Positions 33,014 through 42,150 of a stretch of 64,000 nucleotides of DNA are shown piece by piece. The stretch's first letter is position 1; the number at the start of each line of letters is the position of its first letter. The stretch is taken from NCBI RefSeq assembly GCF_003121705.1, contig NZ_PYHR01000002.1, positions 3,286,001 through 3,350,000 of the forward strand, read 5' to 3'. The notes beneath the pieces are model-generated. The model saw nothing but the letters and a program-made list of their open reading frames with translations, was not told the DNA's origin and made no database searches. Origin of the DNA: Serinibacter arcticus (GTDB lineage Bacteria; Actinomycetota; Actinomycetes; Actinomycetales; Beutenbergiaceae). A program made the position numbers and the translations under genes.

Positions 33014-33661
33014 ATGGGTTTCTTCACCTCACGAGCCAACCGGGCCGCTGCGGCGCAGGACGCGGCCGTCGCGGCCCAGGATGCCGCGATCGTCGACTTC
33101 TGGGCGTGGTGGGGCGACGGCGGGGCCGCGGCGACGGCGCACGCGTTCGACAGTCGTGGTAAGGACGTCGAGGCGCTGCAGCGGGTGGGGGAGGAGCTGG
33201 GCGCCCGCGCCCGGGCGATCGGCCTGGGGTTCGAGTCCGGCGAAGGCCGCGCGGCCCGTCACGTCCTGGTGCTGACGCCGGAGGGGGCGGCCGACGCGGC
33301 CGACGTCGCCGACCGCTGGCTGGCGGCGGCGCCGCCCGCCGACGACGCGTTCGAGTTCGACAACCGGCGCCGAGCCGCCGCCGACCCGACGACGGTGGGC
33401 ATCGACTACGACGGCCACCGGTTCGACCTGGTCGATCTGGTGATGCTGGCGCAGCCCGACGGGACGAAGGTCCACGTCGCGGTGTGGCACCCCGCCTTCG
33501 CCGACGTCGAGCGCCCGGTCGCGGGCAACGTCGCCTTCCTCATGCTCGACGCGCTGCTGGGGGAGCGGGCCGTGGAGGAGCGCATCGGCGCGATCCGGTT
33601 CGACCTCGACCCGGCCGACCGGGGCCGGCCGTTCGTGGAGCTCCGCGACCTGATCGCCTGA
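33014..33661 (+). CDS. Conserved hypothetical protein
   Basis: 215 residues, cytoplasmic, no signal peptide or membrane segment. The N-terminus is Ala-rich and helical (RANRAAAAQDAAVAAQDAAI) followed by DFWAWWGDGGAAATAHAFDS. The rest alternates strands and helices: RHVLVLTPEGAADAADVADR, FEFDNRRRAAADPTTVGIDY and HVAVWHPAFADVERPVAGNV, ending in a Leu-rich helix. I do not recognise a named domain. It has its own promoter, is divergent from the DinB-like gene and is followed by a 59-bp palindromic element. Confidence 0.75.
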   Translation: MGFFTSRANRAAAAQDAAVAAQDAAIVDFWAWWGDGGAAATAHAFDSRGKDVEALQRVGEELGARARAIGLGFESGEGRAARHVLVLTPEGAADAADVADRWLAAAPPADDAFEFDNRRRAAADPTTVGIDYDGHRFDLVDLVMLAQPDGTKVHVAVWHPAFADVERPVAGNVAFLMLDALLGERAVEERIGAIRFDLDPADRGRPFVELRDLIA

Positions 33662-33681
33662 CGGCGCCGCCGGCGGCGCCG

Positions 33682-33740
33682 CGTTGCGCGCACCGGTGGT
33701 CGCCTCAGCGGCGGCGAAGCGACCATCCGTGCACGCAACG
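33682..33740 (+). repeat. 59-bp palindromic intergenic element, copy A
   Basis: Begins CGTTGCGCGCACC and ends CCATCCGTGCACGCAACG; the arms pair over about 25 positions around a GC-rich loop. Located between convergent genes, preceded by a perfect 18-bp GGCGCC-type palindrome at 33663-33680. Same orientation as copy B. Confidence 0.85.
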
Positions 33741-33766
33741 GGGCGGAGGGTCGGAGGTCGGGGAGG

Positions 33767-34675
33767 TCAGGGGCGGCCGGTGTAGACGAGCTCGACTCCG
33801 TCGCCCGTCAGGGTGAGGCCGGCGGCGTCGCCCGTGATCGCGTCGATGCGGGGCAGGGCGCCCTGGATCGCCGCCTCGAGGTCCATCAGCGCCTCCGGCG
33901 TGCACATCATCCGGGTGCTCGCGACCTCGGTCACGTGGACCGCGTCCGGCCAGCCGACGAGCGTCCCGCCGAACGTGTTGCAGACGGTGCCGCCGATCGA
34001 GACGACGTCGTCCTGCCGCGTGACCGTGAGCGTCGCGTCGTGCCCTTCGACGGGGACGAGCGCCTCGCCGTCGACCGTCCCGGACCCGAAGGTCCAGGTG
34101 AGGCCCTCGAGCGCGGCGAGGTCGGTCTCGACGATGAACGCCTCGACCGGGTCGGCCGCGAGGTTGGCCGTCCCGTCCTCGTCGAACACGAGCTCGACGC
34201 CGTCGCCCGTCAGCACGAGACCCGTGCGGTCGCCCGCCATGGCGGTGACACGGGGCAGGGCGTCCGTCAGGGCCGCCTCCAGCTCCATCAGACCGTCCTG
34301 CTCGCAGTAGATCTCGGTGCTGGCCAGTCCCGTGATCTCCACGACGTCGGGCCAGCCGACCAGCTCGCCGCCGACCGAGTTGCAGACGGTGCCCGCGATG
34401 CTGACGGTCTCGCCCTCGCGGGAGATGCCGAACCTGATGACGGGCGACTCGGGGACGTCGAGCTCCTCGCCGTCGACCGTGCCGGACTCCAGGGTCCAGC
34501 GCACGCCCTCGAGCGACGCGAGGTCGTCGGCGCCGGTGCCGGGGTCGGCGCCGGGGTCGGCCGCGTCGCCCGAGCCCGAGCCGCCGGGTGCGGTGCACGC
34601 GGCCAGGCCGACGGCGAGGACGGCCGCCCCGATCATCTGGAGGGGTCGACGGAGGGCGGGGGTTCGCTGGCTCAT
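33767..34675 (-). CDS. Lipoprotein with two META domains
   Basis: 302 residues. A signal peptide ends in lipobox VGLAACTAPG, then a Gly/Asp linker. Two META (HslJ-like) domains follow, about 55-165 and 185-302. Each has LEG(V/L)(R/T)WT, DGE.L, a strand with (S/G)GTVCN, GWPD.V and a second Cys after ST (STEIYC; STRMMC), so each domain can form the family disulfide. The repeat implies internal duplication. META proteins sit in the envelope and are linked to novobiocin tolerance or heat response in enterobacteria; no role is evident here. It is flanked by two 59-bp palindromic elements. Confidence 0.83.
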   Translation of the reverse strand: MSQRTPALRRPLQMIGAAVLAVGLAACTAPGGSGSGDAADPGADPGTGADDLASLEGVRWTLESGTVDGEELDVPESPVIRFGISREGETVSIAGTVCNSVGGELVGWPDVVEITGLASTEIYCEQDGLMELEAALTDALPRVTAMAGDRTGLVLTGDGVELVFDEDGTANLAADPVEAFIVETDLAALEGLTWTFGSGTVDGEALVPVEGHDATLTVTRQDDVVSIGGTVCNTFGGTLVGWPDAVHVTEVASTRMMCTPEALMDLEAAIQGALPRIDAITGDAAGLTLTGDGVELVYTGRP

Positions 34676-34717
34676 GCACTGACTGTGTCAGGGCGCCGCC
34701 GGGTCTTGCAGCCGCCG

Positions 34718-34776
34718 CGTTGCGCGCACCCGTGGTCGCTTCAGCCGGGGCGAAGCGGCCATCCGTGCGCGCAACG
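34718..34776 (+). repeat. 59-bp palindromic intergenic element, copy B
   Basis: CGTTGCGCGCACCCGTGG to CCATCCGTGCGCGCAACG, same length and orientation as copy A. Lies between the META lipoprotein start and the MaoC-gene stop. Confidence 0.85.
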
Positions 34777-34822
34777 GGACCGGCGGCTGGGCCAGGCCGC
34801 CGCCCGGGCCCGGCCCCGGCCG

Positions 34823-35839
34823 TCAGGCCTGGGCGAGCGTCGAGGTCAGGTGCAGCTTCCCGCGCCGCGGGTCCCAGACGGTGAGCGCGTAGCCGGCGCG
34901 CGACCCGCCGTCGGAGGAGTCGACGTCGTCGCGCCGCTCCACGCCCACGGCCACCCGTCCGGGCACCAGGACCGGTGCCGCGAACTCGACCGACCACGTG
35001 AACGCGTCGCCGCGCGCCGGACCGAGGGCGGCCAGCGCGCGCGCCGCCGTGTCCATGCCGTGCGCGATCGTCGCGCGGTAGCCGAACGCCCGCGCGGCGA
35101 GCTTCGAGGTGTGGATGGGGTTCCGGTCGCCCGAGACCTCGGCGTACAGCTTGCTGCTGCGCAGCGAGGTCTCCCAGCCGCCCGTGGGCGTCGGCGCCTC
35201 GAAGGTGGGGTGCTCGGGGCGTTGATGAGCGGGCAGCCCCGTGATCTGCGTGCTGCGCGCGAGGTAGGTGGAGACGCCCTGCCAGACGAGCTCGACGCCG
35301 GAGCGGATCTCCGTCACGAGCTCCACCTGGGTGCCCATGCCCTCGCCGACCTCGCGCGAGGCCAGGCGGCGGGCCCACGTCGTCGCCGTCAGGGGCTCGT
35401 CGGTCCGCACGGGGCGCAGCTGCTCGATGCGGTTCGCGATGTGCACGAGGCCGAGCATCGGCAGCGGGAAGTCGGCACGCGCCATCAGAGCGAGCTGCAG
35501 GCCGAACACGCTGACGTGCACGAAGCCCGGGGGCGCCGTCTCCAGCGCCCGCTCACCCAGCAGGTGGCAGTAGGCGTCGAGGCGCTCGCGGTCGAGCGTG
35601 AGTCCGGCGCGCAGCGCGACGTCGGGCAGCGTGGTCGACACGGACGGGCTGCTGACCACGGCCTGGGCGGTGCGCCCCAGCGCGGTGAGCTGCACCGACC
35701 GGGGCGAGGGCACGCCGTCGAGCGCGACGACCGAGGTCGGCTGCGTCTCGGGACGCCGTGCGGCTGCGCCGGTCGCCGTCACCGACTCCTCGAGGAGCTC
35801 CTCGAGCGAGGTGTCGTGGTGGTCGTCGCGATGCGTCAT
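34823..35839 (-). CDS. MaoC-family acyl dehydratase/hydratase
   Basis: 338 residues, double hot-dog layout. The N-terminal half is a degenerate hot dog (YCHLLGERALETAPPGFVHV); the C-terminal half carries the hydratase-2 motif YAEVSGDRNPIHTSKLAARA followed by YRATIAHGMDTAARALAAL, with the catalytic Asp and His. It should hydrate or dehydrate (R)-3-hydroxyacyl thioesters. ATG 35839 follows GGGAGCG. It is the third gene of a thiolase-FabG-MaoC operon, giving condensation or cleavage, keto reduction and dehydration in one transcript. Confidence 0.86.
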   Translation of the reverse strand: MTHRDDHHDTSLEELLEESVTATGAAARRPETQPTSVVALDGVPSPRSVQLTALGRTAQAVVSSPSVSTTLPDVALRAGLTLDRERLDAYCHLLGERALETAPPGFVHVSVFGLQLALMARADFPLPMLGLVHIANRIEQLRPVRTDEPLTATTWARRLASREVGEGMGTQVELVTEIRSGVELVWQGVSTYLARSTQITGLPAHQRPEHPTFEAPTPTGGWETSLRSSKLYAEVSGDRNPIHTSKLAARAFGYRATIAHGMDTAARALAALGPARGDAFTWSVEFAAPVLVPGRVAVGVERRDDVDSSDGGSRAGYALTVWDPRRGKLHLTSTLAQA

Positions 35840-35879
35840 CGTCGCTCCCTCGTCGTCCGGTCCGCGGTCACCGGCGCGC

Positions 35880-37241
35880 TCATCGTCCCACCAGGTTCTG
35901 GCCGCAGACCCGCAGCACCGCGCCGTTGATCCCCCCGGCCTGCGGCGAGGCGAGGAACGCGACCGCCTCGGCGACGTCGACCGGCTTGCCGCCCTGACCG
36001 AGCGACGACACGCGGCGGCTGATCTCGCGCTGCATCGTGGGGATCGAGGCCGTCATCTCCGTCTCGATGAACCCCGGCGCGACGGCGTTGGCGCGGCCGC
36101 CGCCGGCCGCGAGCACGGGAGCCCACGCCTGCGTCGCGCCGATGACGCCGGCCTTGGAGAAGCCGTAGTTGGTCTGGCCGCGGTTGCCCGCGATTCCGCT
36201 CGTCGAGGCGAGCGAGACCTGGACCAGGCCCGGGTAGGCCTCGGCGAGCGTGGTCGTGATGGCGACCTGCGCGGCGAGGTTGACCGCCACCACCGACTCC
36301 CAGTGCTCCGGCTTCATGTTGGCCAGCAGCTTGTCGCGGAGGATCCCGGCGTTGTGGACGAGCACGTCGAGCCGGCCGTTGAACGGGCCGCGCGCGACGC
36401 GCTCGAGCAGCCGCTCGCCGGCGTCGGGCGCGGTGATGTCGAGCTGCAGCGCCACGCCGCCGACCTCGTTCATGACGGCGGCGAGCGCCTCGCCCGCGGC
36501 CGGAACGTCGACGCCGAGCACGTGGGCGCCGTCGCGCGCCAGGACGCGCACGGTCTCCGCGCCGATGCCGCGTGCCGCCCCGGTCACGACGACGACCGTC
36601 CCGGCCAGCGGCCGCGTCCAGTCCTCGGGGGTGATGCCCCGACCGGTCACCGGCAGGAGCTGACCGTCCACGAACGCCGAGCGGGCCGAGAGCAGGAAGC
36701 GCAGCGTGCCGATCGCGGCGGCGTCGGTGACGCCGACACCGTCCGCCAGCTCGATCCCGTTGGCGGTCGCGCCCTGGCGCAGCTCCTTGCCGAGCGAGCG
36801 GACGAGTCCGGAGACCCCGCCGCGCGCCGCCGCGACGGCGGGGGCGTCGCCGTCGGCCACCGCGCGCGAGAGGGTGACGACGCGGGCGCTGCGGGCCAGC
36901 TCGCGCAGCACCCCGCCGAGGGCGAGCACACGCTCGGCCTCCTCGCCCGGGGCCTCGAGATCGGTGAGAGCGACGACGACGGCGCCCCAGCGCTGCTGCG
37001 TCGGCGCCTGCAGGTTGCGGCGCACGTCCAGGTGCCAGTCGTGGAGCTGGTGCGCGACGGCGTCGGCGTCCGGCCCCGAGCCGATGACGAGCACGGGGCC
37101 CGCCGTCAGCGGGGCGTCGACCGACGTCGGGTCGGTACGCCGGAGCGTGACCGCCTCGGTGAGGCCGAGGGCCTGGGTGATCGCGCGGTTGAGCTGCTTG
37201 CTGACGCCGCGCAGGGGGGCGGGGAGCGTGGGGGGGGCCAT
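35880..37241 (-). CDS. High-molecular-weight 3-oxoacyl reductase (FabG4-like)
   Basis: 453 residues, about 200 longer than classical FabG. The N-terminal 200 residues form a flavodoxin-like domain (GPVLVIGSGPDADAVAHQLH). The C-terminal SDR domain has GTVVVVTGAARGIGAETVRV, LVHNAGILRDKLLANM, catalytic Ser in LASTSGIAGNRG and the Tyr-Lys pair in TNYGFSKAGVIGATQ. This matches mycobacterial FabG4, an NADH-dependent ketoacyl-CoA reductase. The start lies 3 nt after the thiolase stop, so translation is probably coupled. Confidence 0.88.
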   Translation of the reverse strand: MAPPTLPAPLRGVSKQLNRAITQALGLTEAVTLRRTDPTSVDAPLTAGPVLVIGSGPDADAVAHQLHDWHLDVRRNLQAPTQQRWGAVVVALTDLEAPGEEAERVLALGGVLRELARSARVVTLSRAVADGDAPAVAAARGGVSGLVRSLGKELRQGATANGIELADGVGVTDAAAIGTLRFLLSARSAFVDGQLLPVTGRGITPEDWTRPLAGTVVVVTGAARGIGAETVRVLARDGAHVLGVDVPAAGEALAAVMNEVGGVALQLDITAPDAGERLLERVARGPFNGRLDVLVHNAGILRDKLLANMKPEHWESVVAVNLAAQVAITTTLAEAYPGLVQVSLASTSGIAGNRGQTNYGFSKAGVIGATQAWAPVLAAGGGRANAVAPGFIETEMTASIPTMQREISRRVSSLGQGGKPVDVAEAVAFLASPQAGGINGAVLRVCGQNLVGR

Positions 37242-37244
37242 GGG

Positions 37245-38609
37245 TCAGGCCTCCAGCAGCATCGCGACGGCCTGACCGCCGGCGGCGCAGACGGAGATGA
37301 CGCCGCGCACGGGGACCTCGGCGCTGCCGCCCTCGGCGACCAGCGCCGCCTTGCGGCGGTGCAGGAGCGTCGCGAGCGTGGCGACGATGCGGGCGCCGGT
37401 CGCGGCGAACGGGTGACCGGCCGCGAGCGAGGAGCCGGCGACGTTGAGCTTGCTGCGGTCGAGCGTGCCGAGCGCAGGGGCGCCGACCTCGTCGGCGGCG
37501 AACGTCTCGTCCGCCCAGGCGGCCAGGGTCGCCTCGACGACGCCGGCGAACGCCTCGTGGATCTCGACCAGGTCGATGTCGTCCAGCGTGAGGCCCTGGC
37601 GGGCGAGCAGCCGCGGGACGGCGTACGCGCCGCCCATGAGCAGCCCCTCGGTGCCGCGGGTGAAATCGACGGCGGCGGCCTCGGCGTCGACCACCCGCGC
37701 CAGCGCCGGCAGGCCGTGCGCGGCCGCCCACTCCGGCGAGGCCAGCAGGACGGCTGCGGCGCCGTCGGACAGCGGCGTGGAGTTGCCCGCCGTCATGGTC
37801 GCGTCGGCGTGGTCGTTGCCGAACACGGTGCGCAGCTTCGCCAGCGCCTCGATGGTGGTGTCGGGGCGGAGCGCTGCGTCGCGCGTGAGCCCGCGGTAGG
37901 GGGTGACGAGGTCGTCGAACAGACCCTCGTCCCACGCGGCGGCGAGCTGGGTGTGCGAGGCGAGCGCGACGGCGTCCTGCGCCTCGCGGGTCACCTTCCA
38001 CCGCAGGTTGGTCAGGGCCTGGTGCTCACCCATCGACAGGCCGGTGCGCGGCTCGTTGACGTTGGGGGCGACCGGGGCGAGGTCGGCGGGACGCAGCTGG
38101 CCGACGAGCCGGAGCCGGTCGGGGACCGTCTTTGCGCGGTTGAGCTTGATGAGCGTGCGGCGCAGCCGGTCGGAGACGACGATCGGGGCGTCCGAGGTGG
38201 AGTCGGCGCCACCGGCGATGCCCGAGCTGATCTGGCCGAGCGTGATCTTGTTCGCGAGGTCCCAGGCCGCCTCGATGCTCGTGGCGCACGCGCGCTGGAG
38301 CGTGACGGCGGGGGTCTCGGGAGCCAGCGCGGTGCCGAGCACGGCCTCGCGCGCCAGGTTGAAGTCCTTGGAGTGGTTCAGCACGGCGCCGGCCCGCACC
38401 TCGCCGATCCGCTCACCGGCCAGGCCGAGCCGGGCGACCAGGCCGTCGATCGTCGTCGTCAGCATGTCGAGGTTGCTGGCGCCCGCGAAGTGGCCGCCCG
38501 CCTTGGCGAACGGGGTGCGGTTGCCGCCGACCACGACGGCGGTGCCCGAGGGGCGGGCAGTCTCGGGGGAGGTGGGGGTGCTGCTGGCTGACTCGGTCGT
38601 GCTGGTCAT
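37245..38609 (-). CDS. Acetyl-CoA C-acetyltransferase (thiolase, FadI-like)
   Basis: 454 residues. Catalytic features are complete: nucleophile Cys in VTLQRACATSIEAAWDLANK, His in LVEIHEAFAGVVEATLAAWA, and the second Cys in GVISVCAAGGQAVAML; AGSSLAAGHPFAATGARIV is the substrate loop. It interconverts 3-ketoacyl-CoA plus CoA with acyl-CoA plus acetyl-CoA. ATG 38609 follows GAGAGGG; a TACGCT -10 lies about 50 nt upstream. The 45-residue Ser/Thr-rich N-terminus is longer than usual. It could serve beta-oxidation or supply acetoacetyl-CoA to HMG-CoA synthase 2 kb away. Confidence 0.9.
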   Translation of the reverse strand: MTSTTESASSTPTSPETARPSGTAVVVGGNRTPFAKAGGHFAGASNLDMLTTTIDGLVARLGLAGERIGEVRAGAVLNHSKDFNLAREAVLGTALAPETPAVTLQRACATSIEAAWDLANKITLGQISSGIAGGADSTSDAPIVVSDRLRRTLIKLNRAKTVPDRLRLVGQLRPADLAPVAPNVNEPRTGLSMGEHQALTNLRWKVTREAQDAVALASHTQLAAAWDEGLFDDLVTPYRGLTRDAALRPDTTIEALAKLRTVFGNDHADATMTAGNSTPLSDGAAAVLLASPEWAAAHGLPALARVVDAEAAAVDFTRGTEGLLMGGAYAVPRLLARQGLTLDDIDLVEIHEAFAGVVEATLAAWADETFAADEVGAPALGTLDRSKLNVAGSSLAAGHPFAATGARIVATLATLLHRRKAALVAEGGSAEVPVRGVISVCAAGGQAVAMLLEA

Positions 38610-38758
38610 CGGTGACCCTCTCGCGCTCGGGATCCGGAAGCAAAAGTTGCTAGGACTCAGCGTACCGGATACCTGCTCCACCGTGGGGTTCGGGGGCTGG
38701 CTAATCTGGGATCGCTGCCTCAGCCTCGCCCCACCACCCCCGTCCGGAGGACCTCCGC

Positions 38759-40819
38759 GTGCGACTGCACCTCCCCGCGCCGTTCGAACCGCTGCTCGGC
38801 ACGGCCGACCACCTCGACGTCCTCGGTGGCGTCCCGCCCTGGGCGGTGCCGGACGGGTGGTTCGAGGAGGCCCACCGCTGCATCGAGGAGATCGCCGGCG
38901 ACGCCCGCGTCGGCTCGGCGATCACGACCTCGACGACCTACCTCCCCGGCACCTCCCGCGCGATCCCCATGGTCTGGGACGCCGCCGCGTGGCTCGCCGG
39001 CCCGACACCCGTCTTCTGCGGGCCGCACTCGCGCTTCCCGTGGGAGATGACCGAGCGGTACCTGCAGCCCGGCAAGATGCTCGATCCGCAGAGCGTGTGG
39101 CGGTACGTCGGGGCGGCGACGGCGTGGCCCACCCAGCTGCTCTCGTGGGCCGTCACCGACGGCTGGGACCGCCGTCGGGCGCTGGAGACCCAGCGCGCGA
39201 TCCTCGACGTGTTCACGGACGTCCCGCAGCTCGAGACCCGGCGCGCCGCCGTCGTCGGCGTCCTGGACCACGTCCTCGACGGCGACGACGCCGCGCTCAC
39301 CGCGATCCACCTCACCGGGTCCATGGACGCGGTGCGCACGTACTGGCGCCACCACCTCGACGAGGGCGTCTACTCGGTGCTGCCCGAGCTGGCCGGACCG
39401 GTCGACGTCGTCGCGTGGGCCTACCCCTCGTTCGCCGCGCTCGCGGCGCTGCTGTCGCGGGCGGCGACCCGCGAGCTCTCCGCGCCCGGCTTCCTCGCCG
39501 ACGTCTGCCTGGGCCGCGAGGTCCTGGTGCCGCCGATGCTGGCGGCCGCCGTCGGCGCGGAGGTCGCGGGCGAGGTGCAGCGCGAGTGGGAGGCGCGCCG
39601 ACCCGGGTTCCGGGCCGCGGACTCGAACACGGCCACGCGGGCGTTCGTCGTGCGCGCGATGCAGGCCGGGGAGTACGAGCTCGTCAGGCACCTGCAGGCG
39701 CTGGGCAGCGTGCTCGCCGGGTACGTGCCGGCGCTCCCGACCGTGCCTGGCACGGTCGCGCCGGTGCTGAACGTCCTCGACTTCATGGAGGACGTCGAGG
39801 AGCTCTACACCGTGCGGCGCGGGGTCAACCCGCTGCTGGCCGAGCTCGAGCGCCGGACGGCGTCGTCGTCCAGCGCCTGGGGGACGGACGAGGACGCGGG
39901 TGGGCACCCGGGCGGGGTCGTCGCGCTGCGCGAGGGTGAGGACGGCGAGGCCGCGCCGGTCGTCGAGGAGGACGTGGTCATCGGCGAACCGCTCGAGGAC
40001 CTCGAGGCGCTCATCGGTCTCGCGCCGATCAAGCAGCAGGTCGTCCGGCTGCAGGCCGAGGCGCGGGCCGAGATCCTCCGCGTGCGGGCGGGGATGCCAC
40101 CGAGCGAGCGGTCGCGGCACCTGCTGTTCGTCGGCAACCCCGGCACCGCCAAGACCACGGTCGCCCGGATCCTCGCACGGGTCTACGCGCAGCAGGGGCT
40201 GCTGAGCCGCGGCCACCTGGTCGAGGTCAGCCGGGCCGACCTCATCGGGGAGTTCATCGGCCAGACGGCGCCGAAGGTGCGCGCCGTCGTCGAGCGCGCG
40301 CTCGGCGGGGTCCTGTTCATCGACGAGGCGTACTCGCTCATCCCGCGCGACTCCTTCCGCGACTTCGGGCACGAGGCCGTGGCCACGCTCGTGAAGCTCA
40401 TGGAGGACATGCGCGAGGACCTCGTCGTCGTGGCCGCCGGCTACCCGGACGAGATGCAGCGCTTCGTGGACGCCAACCCCGGGCTGGCCTCGCGCTTCCC
40501 GACGACGCTCGCGTTCGACGACTACACCGACGACGACCTGTGGCGCATCTTCGTTCTCGTCGCGGCCCAGGCCGGCTACACGCTGGCGTGGGGCGTCGAG
40601 CTCGCGGTGCGGTCGCTGTTCCCCCGCGAGCGGCCGCGCAACTTCGGCAACGGACGTTTCGTGCGGAACGTCTTCGAGGAGGCGACGGCCCTGCAGGCCG
40701 TGCGGATCGTGGCCATGGCCGACCCCTCGTTCCAGGACGTTCGCACGCTGCTCCCGCAGGACGTGCCCGCGCGCGGGGTGGTGCAGGAGGTGTCGGCGGC
40801 GCCCGGGATGTACCTGTAG
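38759..40819 (+). CDS. CbxX/CfqX (EccA-like) AAA+ ATPase with long helical N-domain
   Basis: 686 residues. Residues 1-400 are helical and of unknown family (LPGTSRAIPMVWDAAAWLAG, FCGPHSRFPWEMTERYLQPG). After an acidic linker, a CbxX-type AAA+ domain begins at about 415: LEALIGLAPIKQQVVRLQAE, Walker A FVGNPGTAKTTVARIL (Ala where most members have Gly), GEFIGQTAPKVRAVVERALG, Walker B GGVLFIDEAYSL, sensor VVAAGYPDEMQ and the Arg-finger region NPGLASRFPTTL. This is the layout of EccA-type ESX ATPases, although no core secretion gene is in the window. GTG 38759 follows GGAGGACC. Confidence 0.83.
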   Translation: MRLHLPAPFEPLLGTADHLDVLGGVPPWAVPDGWFEEAHRCIEEIAGDARVGSAITTSTTYLPGTSRAIPMVWDAAAWLAGPTPVFCGPHSRFPWEMTERYLQPGKMLDPQSVWRYVGAATAWPTQLLSWAVTDGWDRRRALETQRAILDVFTDVPQLETRRAAVVGVLDHVLDGDDAALTAIHLTGSMDAVRTYWRHHLDEGVYSVLPELAGPVDVVAWAYPSFAALAALLSRAATRELSAPGFLADVCLGREVLVPPMLAAAVGAEVAGEVQREWEARRPGFRAADSNTATRAFVVRAMQAGEYELVRHLQALGSVLAGYVPALPTVPGTVAPVLNVLDFMEDVEELYTVRRGVNPLLAELERRTASSSSAWGTDEDAGGHPGGVVALREGEDGEAAPVVEEDVVIGEPLEDLEALIGLAPIKQQVVRLQAEARAEILRVRAGMPPSERSRHLLFVGNPGTAKTTVARILARVYAQQGLLSRGHLVEVSRADLIGEFIGQTAPKVRAVVERALGGVLFIDEAYSLIPRDSFRDFGHEAVATLVKLMEDMREDLVVVAAGYPDEMQRFVDANPGLASRFPTTLAFDDYTDDDLWRIFVLVAAQAGYTLAWGVELAVRSLFPRERPRNFGNGRFVRNVFEEATALQAVRIVAMADPSFQDVRTLLPQDVPARGVVQEVSAAPGMYL

Positions 40820-40838
40820 CGACCGGCGGGGTGGTGGG

Positions 40839-42032
40839 TCAGGCGTGCTCGTACAGGCGCTGGTGGCCCATCATCCCGGCGAACCGGAACGGGCCGACCG
40901 ACTCGCGCGACGTGCGGTACTCGCGGCCGTCCTCGGGGAGCGTCGTCTTGTGGAGCACCTCGTAGGCCGTGTGGTCCAGCGGGGTGCGGCGCTCGATCAT
41001 CGCGGCGTGCTCGGCGCCGCGCAGGTGCTCGCGGTAGCCGGGCTGGACGACGGCGGCGAAGAACTCCGCGACCGAGCCCGAGCCGTAGCTCGCCAGGCCG
41101 ATGCGCGACCCCGCGAGGTCGCCCTCGTGGTGGTCGAGCAGCGAGGCGAGGGCCACGTACACCGAGGCGGTGTAGGAGTTCCCGATGAGGCGGTTGTAGC
41201 GCATCGTCTCGTCGAGGTCGGCGGCGACCTCGGCGGGCGTCGGGTTGCCCCCGGCGAGGACGGCGAGGTGACGGTGCGCCTTGGTCGCCATCTTCGTGAA
41301 CGGCTGGTGGTAGCAGATCGCGGCGAAGTCGGAGAAGCTCGCACCGCCCTGCGCGAGGTAGTCCTCCCACGCGCCGCCGATGGCGTTGAGGTAGGCCTTG
41401 ATCGAGCCCTTGCCGTCGACCAGCGCGGTGGTGCGGTAGTTCGGGCGCCAGAAGTCCATGACGTCCTCGGTGTAGACCCCGGCGGGGTTCTCCACCACGA
41501 GGAGCGCGGGGTCGGCCTGCACGAGCATCGCGGCGGCGGCAGCGCCCTGGGTGGACTCGCCGGAGGAGCCGAGGTCGTAGCGTGCGACGTCGCTCGCCAC
41601 GACCAGCACCTTCTGGGAGGGGTCACGGGCGATGAGCCCGACGGCGAACTGCAGCGCCGCCGTCGCGGAGTAGCAGGCCTGCTTCAGCTCGACGACGCGG
41701 ACGGTCGAGGGGAGGCCGACGAGCTTGTGGACGTAGACGCCGGCCGACTTGCTCTGGTCGATGCCGCTCTCGGTGGCGAACAGCAGGGTGCGGATGCCCT
41801 CGGTGCCGTTGCGCTCGATGATGCGGGCCGTGGCGTCGGCGGCCATCGTGACGATGTCCTCGTCCCCGGCGAGCACGCTCATCACGTCCTGGCCGATGCC
41901 GACCGTGAACTTCGCGGGGTCGATGCCGTGGTGGTCGGCCAGGTCCGTGAGGGACAGGCTGTGCTGGGAGGTCGCCAGGGCGAGGTCGTGGATACCGATC
42001 GAGAGCGGCATCTCGGTCTCGCTTCGCACCAT
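40839..42032 (-). CDS. mvaS: Hydroxymethylglutaryl-CoA synthase
   Basis: 397 residues, Gram-positive-type HMG-CoA synthase condensing acetyl-CoA with acetoacetyl-CoA. The triad is visible: Glu in LLFATESGIDQSKS (about residue 88), acyl-accepting Cys in VELKQACYSATAALQFA (about 120) and His in ICYHQPFTKMATKAH. SYGSGSVAEFFAAVV marks the CoA site. ATG 42032 is preferred since AAGGAG lies 9 nt upstream; ATG 42011 gives the shorter family-like N-terminus. It is read after HMG-CoA reductase on the same strand but across a 118-nt gap with its own CATAAT -10. Confidence 0.93.
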   Translation of the reverse strand: MVRSETEMPLSIGIHDLALATSQHSLSLTDLADHHGIDPAKFTVGIGQDVMSVLAGDEDIVTMAADATARIIERNGTEGIRTLLFATESGIDQSKSAGVYVHKLVGLPSTVRVVELKQACYSATAALQFAVGLIARDPSQKVLVVASDVARYDLGSSGESTQGAAAAAMLVQADPALLVVENPAGVYTEDVMDFWRPNYRTTALVDGKGSIKAYLNAIGGAWEDYLAQGGASFSDFAAICYHQPFTKMATKAHRHLAVLAGGNPTPAEVAADLDETMRYNRLIGNSYTASVYVALASLLDHHEGDLAGSRIGLASYGSGSVAEFFAAVVQPGYREHLRGAEHAAMIERRTPLDHTAYEVLHKTTLPEDGREYRTSRESVGPFRFAGMMGHQRLYEHA

Positions 42033-42150
42033 GGTCAACGGGCTCCTTCTCCAGCACCTTCTGGGACTTGCGGCACCCAGACCGGCAGGCACCCGGCGAT
42101 GCCCACCAACGATTATGGACCTTGTCTCACCAACTTAACTACCTGGGTCG

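Noticed and set aside
33014-33661. Assignment of the 215-residue protein to a named family
   Set aside because: No motif strong enough to name; left as hypothetical.
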